Assembly (NCBI GenBank): GCA_964628055.1
Contig: CAZVNL010000007.1
Location: forward strand, 1 to 64,000
Length of the DNA stretch: 64,000 bases
From: CAZBEL01 sp964628055
GTDB taxonomy: Bacteria > Fidelibacterota > Marinisomatia > Marinisomatales > TCS56
Reading direction: 5' to 3'
Part shown: piece after piece, positions 44,665 to 54,156 of the stretch
How the letters are laid out: each line of letters begins with the position of its first letter
Position numbering within the stretch: position 1 is the first letter of the stretch
The notes under the pieces: model-generated
What the model was told of the DNA's origin: nothing
The model's input: the letters and a program-made list of their open reading frames with translations, nothing else
Databases searched by the model: none
Translations under genes and position numbers: made by a program

Positions 44665-44788
44665 TATCTATTCCCCTCCCAGTTCTTCCCACCATCTGGT
44701 TAAAATGGGGGTGCGGGAGAACCCTGCCAGAGAAAGTGGCTCCAACTTTCTTCTTTAATCATCATTCATAAATAAACGGAGAACAATC

Positions 44789-46141
44789 TTGAAACACATA
44801 TGGTTGTCAATGCGAGCTAAACCTGGTCACGTTACTTTGGCCCTCGCTTTTTTAGCAACGTTAAGTATCGCTGGTGCACGGGGAAGCACTGCTTCCCGAG
44901 ACGTGCCAGGAGCCATCCCAGGGGTTAACAAAGCCCCCCTTTCCGGGGAGGCAAGACCTACGCCAGTAGACCTGTTGTTGGCTCGCAATCGAAAATTATT
45001 AGCTGCTGAACAGAAGCGTCTGGCGGCCCTGGAAGCAATAAAGACCAAAGGCGTTCTGCCCGATCCAATGTTCTCCAATTCGTTTTTCCTGCAATCTATT
45101 GAGACCCGTAATGGGCCGATGGAGAATCAGATCATGTTGAGTCAAAAGTTTCCCTTGTGGGGGAAATTAAGTCGCCAAGGGAAAGTGGCCACGCTTATGG
45201 CCGAAAAGGCCACCTTTAACCTGGAAACACTCCAGGTGGTGGTCGTTTTTCAAATGAATAAAAATTATGCTAACTACTTGAAACTGAAACACTCGTTAGA
45301 GATTTTAGAACAATACCAGGAAGAGCTGAATTCTTTCCGTAAAGTGGCCCTTACGCAATACTCCACCGGAACTGGTATGACCCAGCATCCCATTTTAAAG
45401 CTCCAGATCGAAACTTCGTTGGTGGAAAGTAAAATTAATACACTACAAACCAAGTTGGATGCGGTGGAGAATATGCTTCAGGCTTTATTTGATGGTGTCT
45501 TTTCCCCTGCTCTTTTTCCCCCGGATTGGGATATTGTCATTCCCACCGATTCTGCTGTGGCCTGGCTAAAACGGGCGGAAACGACTCATCCCGGTTACCT
45601 GGAGGCGCGTACGAATCTACTTCTTGCTCAGGTTCAACAGGAATTGGCGACACGTAAAAATTATCCTGATTTGATTACCGGAGTGACTTACACCAGTATT
45701 GGTGACACTCCCGAGATGAATGAAAATGATCCAGGCCGCGACGCTTTTGGGATCAAACTGGGTCTCAATTTGCCCTTATGGTTTGGGCGGAATAAAGCTC
45801 GCGTAGAATCGGCCACCTTGAATGTCAAAGCCCAGGAAGAACTGGTGGCCGACGTTTGGAACGCGATTGAACAGGAAGTTCAATCAGTAGTCATCCAACG
45901 TGAGGAAATTGAAGAAACTTATCAGCTCTATCAGGGGGGCTTATTACAGGAGGCTGATCAAATGGTCTCCTCGGCTTTTTCAGCTTATGAAACAGGAAAG
46001 ATTAGTTTCCTGGACCTTTTGGATAGTGAACGCATGGCGGTACGCATCCGCTTGGAATTTGAGGCGGTCATTGCTGAGCGACGGATCGCCGCCGCTCAAT
46101 TACTCAAGGCTGTTGGCTTAATTGATTTGAATGAGGAGTAA
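44789..46141 (+). CDS. TolC-family outer-membrane channel of a CusCBA-type efflux system
   Basis: 450 residues. TTG start with ACGGAGAA upstream; an ATG at 44810 is an alternative and keeps the signal peptide. Two long alpha-helical repeats of the outer-membrane efflux family (AEQKRLAALEAIKTKG...; LLLAQVQQELATRKNYPDLITGVTY). Five bases before the adaptor gene. It exports metal ions across the outer membrane with the CusB- and CusA-like partners. Confidence 0.9.
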   Translation: MKHIWLSMRAKPGHVTLALAFLATLSIAGARGSTASRDVPGAIPGVNKAPLSGEARPTPVDLLLARNRKLLAAEQKRLAALEAIKTKGVLPDPMFSNSFFLQSIETRNGPMENQIMLSQKFPLWGKLSRQGKVATLMAEKATFNLETLQVVVVFQMNKNYANYLKLKHSLEILEQYQEELNSFRKVALTQYSTGTGMTQHPILKLQIETSLVESKINTLQTKLDAVENMLQALFDGVFSPALFPPDWDIVIPTDSAVAWLKRAETTHPGYLEARTNLLLAQVQQELATRKNYPDLITGVTYTSIGDTPEMNENDPGRDAFGIKLGLNLPLWFGRNKARVESATLNVKAQEELVADVWNAIEQEVQSVVIQREEIEETYQLYQGGLLQEADQMVSSAFSAYETGKISFLDLLDSERMAVRIRLEFEAVIAERRIAAAQLLKAVGLIDLNEE

Positions 46142-46146
46142 CACCC

Positions 46147-47946
46147 ATGGCATGGAATACAGTTATTAAAACATCGACGATCGCTGGCTTGTTGGCCCTC
46201 TCTATTGGATTGGTGGGTTGTTCTAAAGATGCACCAAAAACAACAGTTGACTCTCCAGAAACAATCTCCACAACGAAGATAGCTGATAATTCGGAAAAAC
46301 GGAAGATACTCTACTGGCAGGCTCCCATGGATCCCACTTACATCTCCCCCAAACCGGGTAAATCCCCCATGGGAATGGACCTCATCCCCGTATACGAGGG
46401 TGAGGAGGCGTTCGGTTCCACCGTGAAAATCAATCCCGTGATTGAACAGAACATGGGGGTTCGTACGGCCATCGTAAAGCGGCGTGACTTGACCCGCGTC
46501 ATCCGCACTATCGGTCATCTGGACTATGATGAAGCCCGCGTCGGTTACGTACAGACTAAGTTTTCCGGCTGGATCGAAAAAACGTATGTAAATACCACTG
46601 GCGAGGCAGTTAAAAAAGGAGATATCCTGTTGGAGATCTACAGCCCCCAGTTGGTGACTGCACAAGAGGAATACCTGGATGCCCTGGACAATTTCCAGCA
46701 AGCTACCAGCCCTGCTTCCCGGGCAAACTTGAAGTCTATCCTGGCCTCGACTCGGCGGCGGTTGGAATATTTCGATATTAGTGAAGGCCAGATTAAGGAA
46801 CTAGAACGGACGCGACAGGTGCGTAAAACATTGCATATTGTCTCTCCGTTCGACGGGATCGTCACCGAAAAGCATGCTCTGGATGGCATGGAAGTGAGGC
46901 CGGGAATGCGCCTGTATATCATCGCTGACCTCTCTGAAATTTGGGTCTATGCCGATATCTATGAGTTTGAAGTACCCTGGGTGAAGGAAGGACAGAAAGC
47001 GATTATGACGCTGTCCTATCAGCCAGGCAAAGTCTACCATGGCAAGGTGCAGTACATCTATCCCTACCTGGAAGAAAAAACCCGCACCATTAAGGTACGT
47101 CTCACCTTTCCCAACCCGAACCTGGATCTGAAACCGGGCATGTACGCTAATGTGGATATCCACACGTCTCCGATGACCGATGCCGTGGTGGTACCGACCG
47201 AAGCGGTTCTGTTCTCTGGAGAACGGAATTTGGTTTTCGTGGCCCTTGGAAGGGGACGTTTTGCTCCTCGCAATGTGATGGTGGGGTTGGAAAGTGGGGA
47301 CGGTTATTACGAAATCCGCAAGGGCCTGAAAGCAGGTGAAAAGGTCGTGACTTCGGCCCAGTTCTTGTTGGATTCGGAAAGTAAACTCCAGGAAAGTATT
47401 GCCAAGATGCTGGCCTCCCGGAAAAATACACCTGCCACACTGGACGAAGAATCGGCCACGGACATGAAAAACGACCAGTCCGAAGAGAAGATGACTAGGC
47501 AACAACCTAAGATGGATATGGACATGAAGGGTATGGATATGAACATGGATGGTAGAGAAATAAATATTGATAATAAAAAGATGAATATGGATATGGAGCA
47601 ACCGCCTGCTGCCATGCCCATGGAAGATCATAAGAATATAAAGGAGATGCCAGGGATGAAAGCTCCCCAGGAAATCAAGACAACAGCCGGGAATTTACCT
47701 TTCGGCGAGGTTCTCAATGATACGCTTACTTATTTTACCTGCCCTATGGAAGACCATGCTTTTGTGCGGGTTAAAGATCCCGGTTCATGCCCGGAGAGTG
47801 GGATGACGCTGGTGTCAAAACGTGAGCCCCTCCAGGCCGATCAAACCTTTTACACCTGTCCCACGCCAAACCACGATTATGTGGTTTTGGACGAGCCGGG
47901 TGCGTGTCCCCTCTGTGGTATGGATTTAATTCCTCTGGTGAACTAA
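46147..47946 (+). CDS. CusB-like RND adaptor with three metal-binding modules and a Met-rich linker
   Basis: 599 residues, longer than typical CusB (about 400). Lipobox-like VGC at about 24. A heavy-metal-binding module YWQAPMDPTYISPKPG...CxxM-type variant PMGMDLIPVY (about 56-90) opens it; barrel-sandwich and beta-barrel domains follow (90-400). Residues about 440-500 are Met/Asp/Lys-rich (MDMDMKGMDMNMDG). Two more modules end it (FTCPMEDHAFV...CPESGMTL and YTCPTPNHDYV...CPLCGMDLIPL). The modules suggest strong capture of Cu(I)/Ag(I) in the periplasm. Confidence 0.92.
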   Translation: MAWNTVIKTSTIAGLLALSIGLVGCSKDAPKTTVDSPETISTTKIADNSEKRKILYWQAPMDPTYISPKPGKSPMGMDLIPVYEGEEAFGSTVKINPVIEQNMGVRTAIVKRRDLTRVIRTIGHLDYDEARVGYVQTKFSGWIEKTYVNTTGEAVKKGDILLEIYSPQLVTAQEEYLDALDNFQQATSPASRANLKSILASTRRRLEYFDISEGQIKELERTRQVRKTLHIVSPFDGIVTEKHALDGMEVRPGMRLYIIADLSEIWVYADIYEFEVPWVKEGQKAIMTLSYQPGKVYHGKVQYIYPYLEEKTRTIKVRLTFPNPNLDLKPGMYANVDIHTSPMTDAVVVPTEAVLFSGERNLVFVALGRGRFAPRNVMVGLESGDGYYEIRKGLKAGEKVVTSAQFLLDSESKLQESIAKMLASRKNTPATLDEESATDMKNDQSEEKMTRQQPKMDMDMKGMDMNMDGREINIDNKKMNMDMEQPPAAMPMEDHKNIKEMPGMKAPQEIKTTAGNLPFGEVLNDTLTYFTCPMEDHAFVRVKDPGSCPESGMTLVSKREPLQADQTFYTCPTPNHDYVVLDEPGACPLCGMDLIPLVN

Positions 47947-47988
47947 TAAATAGCGTGTTGTTAGGCGTACACTTGCGGGAGAACAACG

Positions 47989-50900
47989 ATGATTGAAAAA
48001 ATTATAGAATGGTCCATCAACAACCGGTTTATGGTTATTTTGGCAACGGTTTTAATTATTATCGGTGGGCTGGTGGCCATGTTGAAGACTCCCCTGGATG
48101 CCATTCCTGATTTGAGTGATGTTCAGGTAATTATCCTCACCGAATATCCCGGTCAGGCCCCCCAGGTGGTTGAAGATCAAATTACCTATCCATTGACTAC
48201 GGCCATGTTGTCCGTACCCTATGCTAAGGTAGTGCGGGGATACTCGTTCTTTGGCCTGTCGTTTGTGTACATCATTTTCGAGGATGGTACCGATATGTAC
48301 TGGGCCCGCAGCCGGGTGTTAGAGTATTTGAATTTCGTTTCCGGACGGTTGCCTCAGGGGGTCACACCCCAATTAGGCCCCGATGCTACGGGAGTGGGTT
48401 GGGTGTATGAATATACAGTGGAGAGTAACGACCACGATCTGCAGCAACTTCGTTCGATCCAGGATTTTTATCTACGTTACGCCCTCATGAGTGTACCCGG
48501 TGTCTCGGAAGTGGCCAGTATCGGGGGCTATGTTAAACAGTATCAGGTGGAAGTGGATCCCAATAAACTAGTGGCCTACAACATCCCCTTAAATAAAGTG
48601 AAAATGGCCATTAAACGTAGTAACAACGATGTGGGGGGACGTCTCATTGAAATGGCCGAAACGGAATTCATGGTTCGGGGGCTGGGCTATATCCAGTCTT
48701 TGGATGATTTAAAGAATATACCTTTGGGAGTCGATAAGAAGGGGACCCCGATTCTATTGCGTAACGTGGCCAATATCCACTTAGGACCGGAACTTCGCCG
48801 GGGGTTGGCCGAACGGGACGGTATCGGCGAAGTCGTTGGCGGCGTCATCGTTATGCGTTATGGAGAAAATGCCCTGGAAGTGATCCACCGTGTACGCGAA
48901 AAGATTGAAGAGCTGAAACAGGGCTTGCCGGAAGGGGTGACCATCAAGCCAGCGTATGACCGTTCCCTCCTCATCGAACGGGCGATTGATAATTTGAAAG
49001 AAAAGTTGATCGAGGAAAGTATCGTCGTTTCCCTGGTGTGTATCGTGTTTTTATTGCACTTCCGAAGCGCCTTAGTGGCCATTTTCACCCTCCCTGTGGG
49101 TATCTTGATTGCCTTCTTGGTCATGCGCTACCAGGGGATCAACGCCAATATCATGTCCTTGGGAGGGATTGCCATTGCTATTGGGGCTATGCTACCTGGA
49201 GCAATTGTAATGATTGAAAATGCCCATAAACACGTTGAAAAATTTAAAGGGAAGCGGCCACACTGGCGGTTAATTATGGACGCCTCTAAAGAAGTTGGAT
49301 CAGCCCTTTTCTATTCCCTACTCATCATTACCGTTTCCTTCATGCCGGTGTTTACCCTCCAAGCTCAGGAAGGACGCCTGTTCCGCCCTTTAGCTTTCAC
49401 CAAGACCTACGCCATGGCCGCCTCGGCGCTCTTAGCAATTACCATCGTCCCCGTGCTCATGGGGTATTTCATTAGGGGTAAAATTCCTCCGGAAAATCGG
49501 AACCCCCTTAATAGGTTTTTAATAAAGACTTACCGCCCTATAATTGCTTTCGTACTGCGTTTTAAAAAACTAACCTTGCTGGCAGCGTTGTTAATATTAG
49601 GAGTGACTATTTTCCCACTTCAGCGGATTGGTTCTGAATTCATGCCCCCCCTGAATGAAGGGGATATCCTCTATATGCCCACTACAGACCCGGGGATTTC
49701 CATTACCAAGGCTCGGGAATTACTTCAGCAAACAGATCGTATTATTTACACCTTCCCGGAGGTCAAACGTGTCTTCGGAAAAATTGGTCGGGCGGAAACG
49801 GCTACCGATCCGGCCCCCTTGAGTATGATAGAAACCACGGTAACGCTTAAGCCTGTTGACGAGTGGCCTCAAAGGAAACGGGAGGAACGGTGGCATTCGA
49901 ACTTGAAAGTCCCCGACATCTTACGAGCCTTTTTCCAGAAGTTTTGGCCTGAAAACCGGCCCGTGACTATGGAGGAGCTGGTGAACGAACTGGATGCAGC
50001 GATCCAGTTTCCCGGCTTGACTAACGCCTGGACCATGCCCATTAAAACCCGCATTGATATGCTTAGTACCGGGATTAAGACACCGGTGGGAATTAAAATC
50101 ATGGGGGAAAACTTGGATACGCTGAATACCCTGGGCGCCCGCGTCCAGGCCATTGTCCAGAAACTTCCTGGTACCCTCAGCGCCTTTGCCGACAAAGTGA
50201 CCGGGGGCAACTTCCTGGACTTTGAAATCAACCGCGAAGAAGCCGCCCGCTATGGCCTCACCGTGGGAGCCATCCAGGATGTTATCAAATCGGCTGTCGG
50301 AGGAATGAATGTCACTTACACTGTGGAAGGTCTGGAGCGGTATCCCGTGAATGTCCGCTACAGTCGTGAGCTGCGGGATAGCATTGAGAAATTGAAACGG
50401 GTCATCGTTTCCACCCCCACAGGAGCCCAGATTCCCATCAGCCAGGTAGCCAATATTCGAATTCGCAAAGGAGCACCCGTCATTAAGAGTGAAAATGCCC
50501 GAATGACCGGTTGGATCTATGTGGACATTACCGGTATCGACGTCGGAACCTATGTTGAACGGGCCAAAGAAGCCCTGCAAAAAGAGTTACAGGTGCCGGA
50601 AGGGTACACCATCGTCTGGAGTGGTCAATATGAATATATGGAACGGGCTAACAAGCGTTTGAAGGTGGTGGTTCCCATTACGTTACTAATCATTTTCTTA
50701 CTTCTGTTTTTCAACTTCAAGAATGTGACCGAAAGCCTCATCGTTATGCTTTCCCTACCCTTTGCCTTGGTAGGTGGGTTGTGGTTCATGTACTTATTAG
50801 AGTATAACATGAGCGTGGCTGTAGGCGTGGGCTTCATTGCCCTGGCCGGGGTTTCGGTGGAGATTGGTGTGGTTATGTTAATTTATTTGGATAATGTATA

Positions 50901-51198
50901 TACTCAACAGCACGATCAAGGCCTGTTGAAAAACAGTGATGACTTAAAAGAGGTGATTTTTGCTGGAGCTGCAGAGCGTATCCGCCCCATTACCATGACC
51001 GTGGCAGCCATTATTGGTGGTTTACTTCCCATTCTTATCGGTCAAGGGACAGGAGCCCAGGTGATGAAACGTATTGCCGCTCCTATGGTGGGAGGGATGG
51101 TTACCTCCACGATTTTAACCCTCCTGGTAATTCCCGCGATTTATTATTTGTGGCGGTCCTGGGGCTTAAAGAAAAAAGTTAAGGAGCAATCAATATGA
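47989..51198 (+). CDS. CusA/CzcA-type heavy-metal RND efflux pump
   Basis: 1069 residues, normal HME-RND length. N-terminal IIEWSINNRFMVILATVLIIIGG, PLDAIPDLSDVQVI and EYPGQAPQVVEDQITYPL are family landmarks; the porter-domain segment FMPPLNEGDILYMPTTDPGI follows mid-protein. Twelve membrane helices in the RND order. Proton-driven export of monovalent (Cu/Ag) or divalent cations; the Met-rich partner favours Cu/Ag. Its stop overlaps the P-II-like gene by four bases. Confidence 0.95.
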   Translation: MIEKIIEWSINNRFMVILATVLIIIGGLVAMLKTPLDAIPDLSDVQVIILTEYPGQAPQVVEDQITYPLTTAMLSVPYAKVVRGYSFFGLSFVYIIFEDGTDMYWARSRVLEYLNFVSGRLPQGVTPQLGPDATGVGWVYEYTVESNDHDLQQLRSIQDFYLRYALMSVPGVSEVASIGGYVKQYQVEVDPNKLVAYNIPLNKVKMAIKRSNNDVGGRLIEMAETEFMVRGLGYIQSLDDLKNIPLGVDKKGTPILLRNVANIHLGPELRRGLAERDGIGEVVGGVIVMRYGENALEVIHRVREKIEELKQGLPEGVTIKPAYDRSLLIERAIDNLKEKLIEESIVVSLVCIVFLLHFRSALVAIFTLPVGILIAFLVMRYQGINANIMSLGGIAIAIGAMLPGAIVMIENAHKHVEKFKGKRPHWRLIMDASKEVGSALFYSLLIITVSFMPVFTLQAQEGRLFRPLAFTKTYAMAASALLAITIVPVLMGYFIRGKIPPENRNPLNRFLIKTYRPIIAFVLRFKKLTLLAALLILGVTIFPLQRIGSEFMPPLNEGDILYMPTTDPGISITKARELLQQTDRIIYTFPEVKRVFGKIGRAETATDPAPLSMIETTVTLKPVDEWPQRKREERWHSNLKVPDILRAFFQKFWPENRPVTMEELVNELDAAIQFPGLTNAWTMPIKTRIDMLSTGIKTPVGIKIMGENLDTLNTLGARVQAIVQKLPGTLSAFADKVTGGNFLDFEINREEAARYGLTVGAIQDVIKSAVGGMNVTYTVEGLERYPVNVRYSRELRDSIEKLKRVIVSTPTGAQIPISQVANIRIRKGAPVIKSENARMTGWIYVDITGIDVGTYVERAKEALQKELQVPEGYTIVWSGQYEYMERANKRLKVVVPITLLIIFLLLFFNFKNVTESLIVMLSLPFALVGGLWFMYLLEYNMSVAVGVGFIALAGVSVEIGVVMLIYLDNVYTQQHDQGLLKNSDDLKEVIFAGAAERIRPITMTVAAIIGGLLPILIGQGTGAQVMKRIAAPMVGGMVTSTILTLLVIPAIYYLWRSWGLKKKVKEQSI

Positions 51199-51536
51199 AA
51201 GAGATAAAAGCCTATATCCGGTGTTCCAAAGTAGAACAGGTAATTAAGGCGCTGCGGACCATTGGGATCGAAAACTTGACGGTAGTGGATGTCATGGCCT
51301 TGGGGAAAGGCATGGTTGATCTGGAGAAGTATAAGTATTCTATCGAGTGCGTAGAAAAATATTCAGATGTGGCTAAGATAGAAATCGTTTGCCCCGATGA
51401 AATTGTGCCCTCCGCCGTTCAGGTCATCCGTAAGCAGGCCTATACGGGCGAGCGCGGCGATGGATTGATTATCGTTTCTAATGTAGAACAGACCCTTAAA
51501 ATTCGTTCCGGCGCCAGGGGTGTATCGGCACTCTAA
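51195..51536 (+). CDS. P-II-like trimeric signalling protein coupled to the efflux pump
   Basis: 113 residues with the GlnB fold: MKEIKAYIRCSKVEQVIKALRTIGIENLTV at the N-terminus and YTGERGDGLIIVSNVEQTLKIRSGARG at the C-terminus, matching the P-II C-loop signature (G-R-x-G-D-G-K-I-F-V). The T-loop lacks the uridylylated Tyr motif (YRG), so it is not a classical nitrogen sensor. ATGA overlap with cusA implies a role at the pump, perhaps sensing metal or nucleotide; homologues beside cusA are known in Bacteroidota-like genomes. Confidence 0.85.
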   Translation: MKEIKAYIRCSKVEQVIKALRTIGIENLTVVDVMALGKGMVDLEKYKYSIECVEKYSDVAKIEIVCPDEIVPSAVQVIRKQAYTGERGDGLIIVSNVEQTLKIRSGARGVSAL

Positions 51537-51638
51537 ACGGTTGTAATTTTTCCTGAATCTAAGGAGATAACTAACCAAATCAGAGCAAATGGAAGTTCAT
51601 TGAAATAAAGGAATGACTTTCGAAGAAAGGAAGCCAAC

Positions 51639-52223
51639 ATGAGTGAGAAAGTCTTACACATTAAAAATATGGTCTGCAATCGTTGTATCCGCGTAGTGCG
51701 GGAGGAGTTGGAGAAGTTAGGCCTAATCGTTGAGGATGTAAAACTGGGCCACGTGATAATTGGAAACCCCGAGCAGATGGACCTGGAACAGGTAAAGCAG
51801 GTTTTACAGGAGAATGATTTTGAACTGCTGGTGGGGAAAAAAGCCCGCCTGGTGGAAAAAATAAAGATGCTCATCATTGAGCTCGTGCAGAGCGGGGACC
51901 TGGAGTTCATGAACATCAATCTCTCGGATTATCTCAGCAGCAAGGTCGGTCACGATTATGCCTATCTCAGCGGACTCTTCTCGGCGGTGGAAAGCATTAC
52001 CATCGAGAAATATTTTATCCTGCAAAAAATCGAAAAGGTAAAAGAATGCCTGGTTTATGATGAGAATACTCTGTCAGAGATTTCCTACCGTCTGGGCTAT
52101 AGCAGTGTACAACATCTCTCCAGCCAGTTTAAAAAGGTCACTGGCTTTACCCCCACCCAATTCAAACGGCTGAAGAGGAGGGACCGACGCTCCCTGGACA
52201 GAGTGGTTTCTGCTAAAAAATAA
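51639..52223 (+). CDS. AraC-type regulator with N-terminal HMA-like metal domain
   Basis: 194 residues. Residues 1-65 resemble a heavy-metal-associated domain (VLHIKNMVCNRCIRVVREELEKLG, CXXC at Cys16/Cys19). The C-terminal 100 residues are an AraC helix-turn-helix pair: LSEISYRLGYSSVQHLSSQFKKVTGFTPTQFK. Direct metal sensing through the CXXC and control of the efflux genes is the likely role. RBS AAAGGAAG before the ATG. Confidence 0.88.
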   Translation: MSEKVLHIKNMVCNRCIRVVREELEKLGLIVEDVKLGHVIIGNPEQMDLEQVKQVLQENDFELLVGKKARLVEKIKMLIIELVQSGDLEFMNINLSDYLSSKVGHDYAYLSGLFSAVESITIEKYFILQKIEKVKECLVYDENTLSEISYRLGYSSVQHLSSQFKKVTGFTPTQFKRLKRRDRRSLDRVVSAKK

Positions 52224-52254
52224 TGTACATAATACCCAAAAGGATATAACGCTT

Positions 52255-52338
52255 ATGATTCTTAATACCCTGAAATTTCAATATGGTGGACAACCCTACA
52301 ACTTACCCATCGGTCATACAGGTTTCGGTGTAAGCTAA
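52255..52338 (+). CDS. Possible 27-residue peptide
   Basis: ATG at 52255 follows AAAAGGATAT; the frame runs 27 codons to TAA 52336-52338, just before the next gene. No homology is recognisable. It may be chance. Confidence 0.2.
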   Translation: MILNTLKFQYGGQPYNLPIGHTGFGVS

Positions 52339-52343
52339 GCGTT

Positions 52344-52697
52344 ATGAGTGGACATACTAATAAGACGATTATGTTCCCAGTAAGGTCGATGAGTTTTGGT
52401 CTTGTTGCCCGCCCCCGAAATGATTTGGGATCCTTTTGGCTTCCTGAGGATTCCAGAAAGACAACATCAAAAGGGGATTCAACGGTCTATGTTTGTTCTA
52501 TGGACCCTGATGTCCATCAGGATCATCCTGGCTCCTGTCCGCGTTGCGGGGATGTCGTTGAGTCTCCCGATGTTGTCCTGGTTCCGAAAGTCGGAGTTCG
52601 ACTCCGTCAGAAATTAAAATTCATTGGCGACCCACCAGGAGCCAAATTGTCCAATAAGCAGGCGAAGCCCTTCGGGGAACTTTCGTTAGTAAAATAA
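52344..52697 (+). CDS. Small protein with one heavy-metal-binding module
   Basis: 117 residues. The centre VYVCSMDPDVHQDHPGSCPRCG is the metal-binding module seen at the N-terminus of CopA-type ATPases and CusB proteins. The flanks match nothing I know and there is no signal peptide or good RBS. It may be a remnant of a CopA-like N-terminus or a small metal chaperone. Confidence 0.5.
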   Translation: MSGHTNKTIMFPVRSMSFGLVARPRNDLGSFWLPEDSRKTTSKGDSTVYVCSMDPDVHQDHPGSCPRCGDVVESPDVVLVPKVGVRLRQKLKFIGDPPGAKLSNKQAKPFGELSLVK

Positions 52698-52727
52698 TCG
52701 TAAACCCGTAAAGATCAATAGAGAGCC

Positions 52728-53072
52728 ATGAGTAAGAAAAAATCTACCCCACCCCAAGATTCCCTCTCCCGTCATACCATTTGGTTGGTGTTGCTCCTCG
52801 CTGGGGTGTTCATTGGTTATCTGGTACGAACACCTCAGCCAGTTAATGAGCAACCCGTCCAGCAACAGGACTATTTCAACTTGACAACGCTGGAGATAGC
52901 CAAGCAATTTAACTGTTCCTGTGGCGCCTGTGGCGAGTTGAATTTAGCCAGTTGTACTTGCCCCACGGCCCAGGCAACGAAAAGGTTTATCGAGGCCCAG
53001 ATAAATAAAGGGCAGCCCAAAGAAAAAGTAGTGGACCTGGTGAAAGAAGTGTATGGTCACTTTAGGGGATAA
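52728..53072 (+). CDS. CcmH-like membrane-anchored thiol protein
   Basis: 114 residues. One membrane helix (about 18-38) and a short CcmH-like domain: IAKQFNCSCGACGELNLASCTC, then FIEAQINKGQPKEKVVDLVKEVYG. No C-terminal helix, unlike the ccmH product at 43142. Located in the metal island, it could reduce thiols in metal-exposed cytochrome precursors or serve a copper-related function; inference only. Confidence 0.65.
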   Translation: MSKKKSTPPQDSLSRHTIWLVLLLAGVFIGYLVRTPQPVNEQPVQQQDYFNLTTLEIAKQFNCSCGACGELNLASCTCPTAQATKRFIEAQINKGQPKEKVVDLVKEVYGHFRG

Positions 53073-53102
53073 ATCAAATCATAAGTAAATTAGGAGTTGA
53101 AA

Positions 53103-53561
53103 ATGAAACTTAGCATTTTTAGTCTGATGTTATTCATCGGGATTGTGGGATTCACGGGTTGTGAGGACACTTCTTCTGCCGACACCCCGGAAATCCTTTC
53201 CATCCAGCCAGCCAACAGAGTGACTGGCGTAAGCAAATCCACCGCCGTTAAGGTAACGTTCAACGATCCCATGGATACAAAGTCGTGCGAATCCCGTTTT
53301 GGTTTGCACCTGGGAGAATTGACCGCAATGCCAGCCATGGGGACCATGGCCGGAATGACGGGCTCTTTTTCCTGGAATTCGGACCATACAGAAATGATGT
53401 TCCAACCCGATTCTATGCTCATGGATTCCACCATGTATACTGTTTGTTTGATGGAAGGAATGGAAATGGAGGACCATAACGGTTCCCTGATGATGGGCGG
53501 GATGATGGATCATGGCAATCAGGTGGATGACGGAATCCTGAGTATTTTTACTACCGAGTAA
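53103..53561 (+). CDS. Met-rich lipoprotein with Ig-like domain
   Basis: 152 residues from the ATG at 53103 (TAGGAG upstream). Lipobox FTGC. The fold is an SbsA/Big_5-type Ig domain: PEILSIQPANRVTGVSKSTAVKVTFNDPMD. Many Met and His residues (MPAMGTMAGMTG, LMMGGMMDHG) suggest copper or silver binding at the envelope. In the metal-resistance island. Confidence 0.75.
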   Translation: MKLSIFSLMLFIGIVGFTGCEDTSSADTPEILSIQPANRVTGVSKSTAVKVTFNDPMDTKSCESRFGLHLGELTAMPAMGTMAGMTGSFSWNSDHTEMMFQPDSMLMDSTMYTVCLMEGMEMEDHNGSLMMGGMMDHGNQVDDGILSIFTTE

Positions 53562-53600
53562 ACTTGGAAAAACCGATTAACAAAGAAAAGGAGAATGACC

Positions 53601-53987
53601 ATGGGTTACACGTTCAATAAAACCCTGGACGCAACTTTCGACGATGCAGTGGCGCGCGTGAAGGATGAATTGAGTAAAGAAGGCTTTGGCATCTTATCAG
53701 AGATTGATGTCCAAGCCACGTTAAAAAAGAAACTGGATGTGGATTTTAAAAAGTATTTCATCTTAGGGGCTTGCAACCCACCCTTTGCCTACCAGGCTTT
53801 GCAAGCTGAAGAGCTGATCGGTACCATGTTACCCTGTAACGTGGTGGTAATCGAGCAGGGACCGGGTAAAATACAGGTTGCCGCGGTGGACCCGGTGGCT
53901 TCTATGCAGGCCATTGATAATCCTTCCTTGGGAACGGTAGCTCAGGAAGTACAGGCAAAATTACGAGCCGTTGTAGAACGGCTTTAG
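53601..53987 (+). CDS. DUF302-family protein
   Basis: 128 residues from the ATG at 53601; GGAG at 53590-53593 is seven bases upstream, while the ATG at 53595 is too close. MGYTFNKTLDATFDDAVARVKDELSKEGFG and the core YFILGACNPPFAYQAL and GTMLPCNVVV identify DUF302. The family is common beside metal and sulfur genes; biochemical role unknown. No signal peptide. Confidence 0.92.
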   Translation: MGYTFNKTLDATFDDAVARVKDELSKEGFGILSEIDVQATLKKKLDVDFKKYFILGACNPPFAYQALQAEELIGTMLPCNVVVIEQGPGKIQVAAVDPVASMQAIDNPSLGTVAQEVQAKLRAVVERL

Positions 53988-54100
53988 TGTGAAATTCATT
54001 TATCATGGAGTAGTGGCCTTAATAGGCCTATTCAAATTGTTCCCTTAAAGGCCAGTCTATGATATGGGAACCCTATATCTGGGCGATACTGCGCAACCGG

Positions 54101-54156
54101 CCACCTCGTCAAAGAGTGGAGGTGGGCTAAGAATAATCACCTTCGTCCCGAAGGTG
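54101..54156. ncRNA. Structured leader with two hairpins before the His/Met-repeat gene
   Basis: CCACCTC (54101-54107) pairs with GAGGTGG (54119-54125), loop 11 nt; CACCTTCG (54138-54145) pairs exactly with CGAAGGTG (54149-54156), loop 3 nt. Both lie in the 221-base gap before the start at 54209. I do not recognise a known riboswitch. It could be a metal-responsive leader or a small RNA. Confidence 0.4.

Noticed and set aside
46801..47631. 276-codon minus-strand frame with His-rich segment
   Set aside because: The His/Ile repeats are the antisense of the Met/Asp-rich linker of the CusB-like protein.
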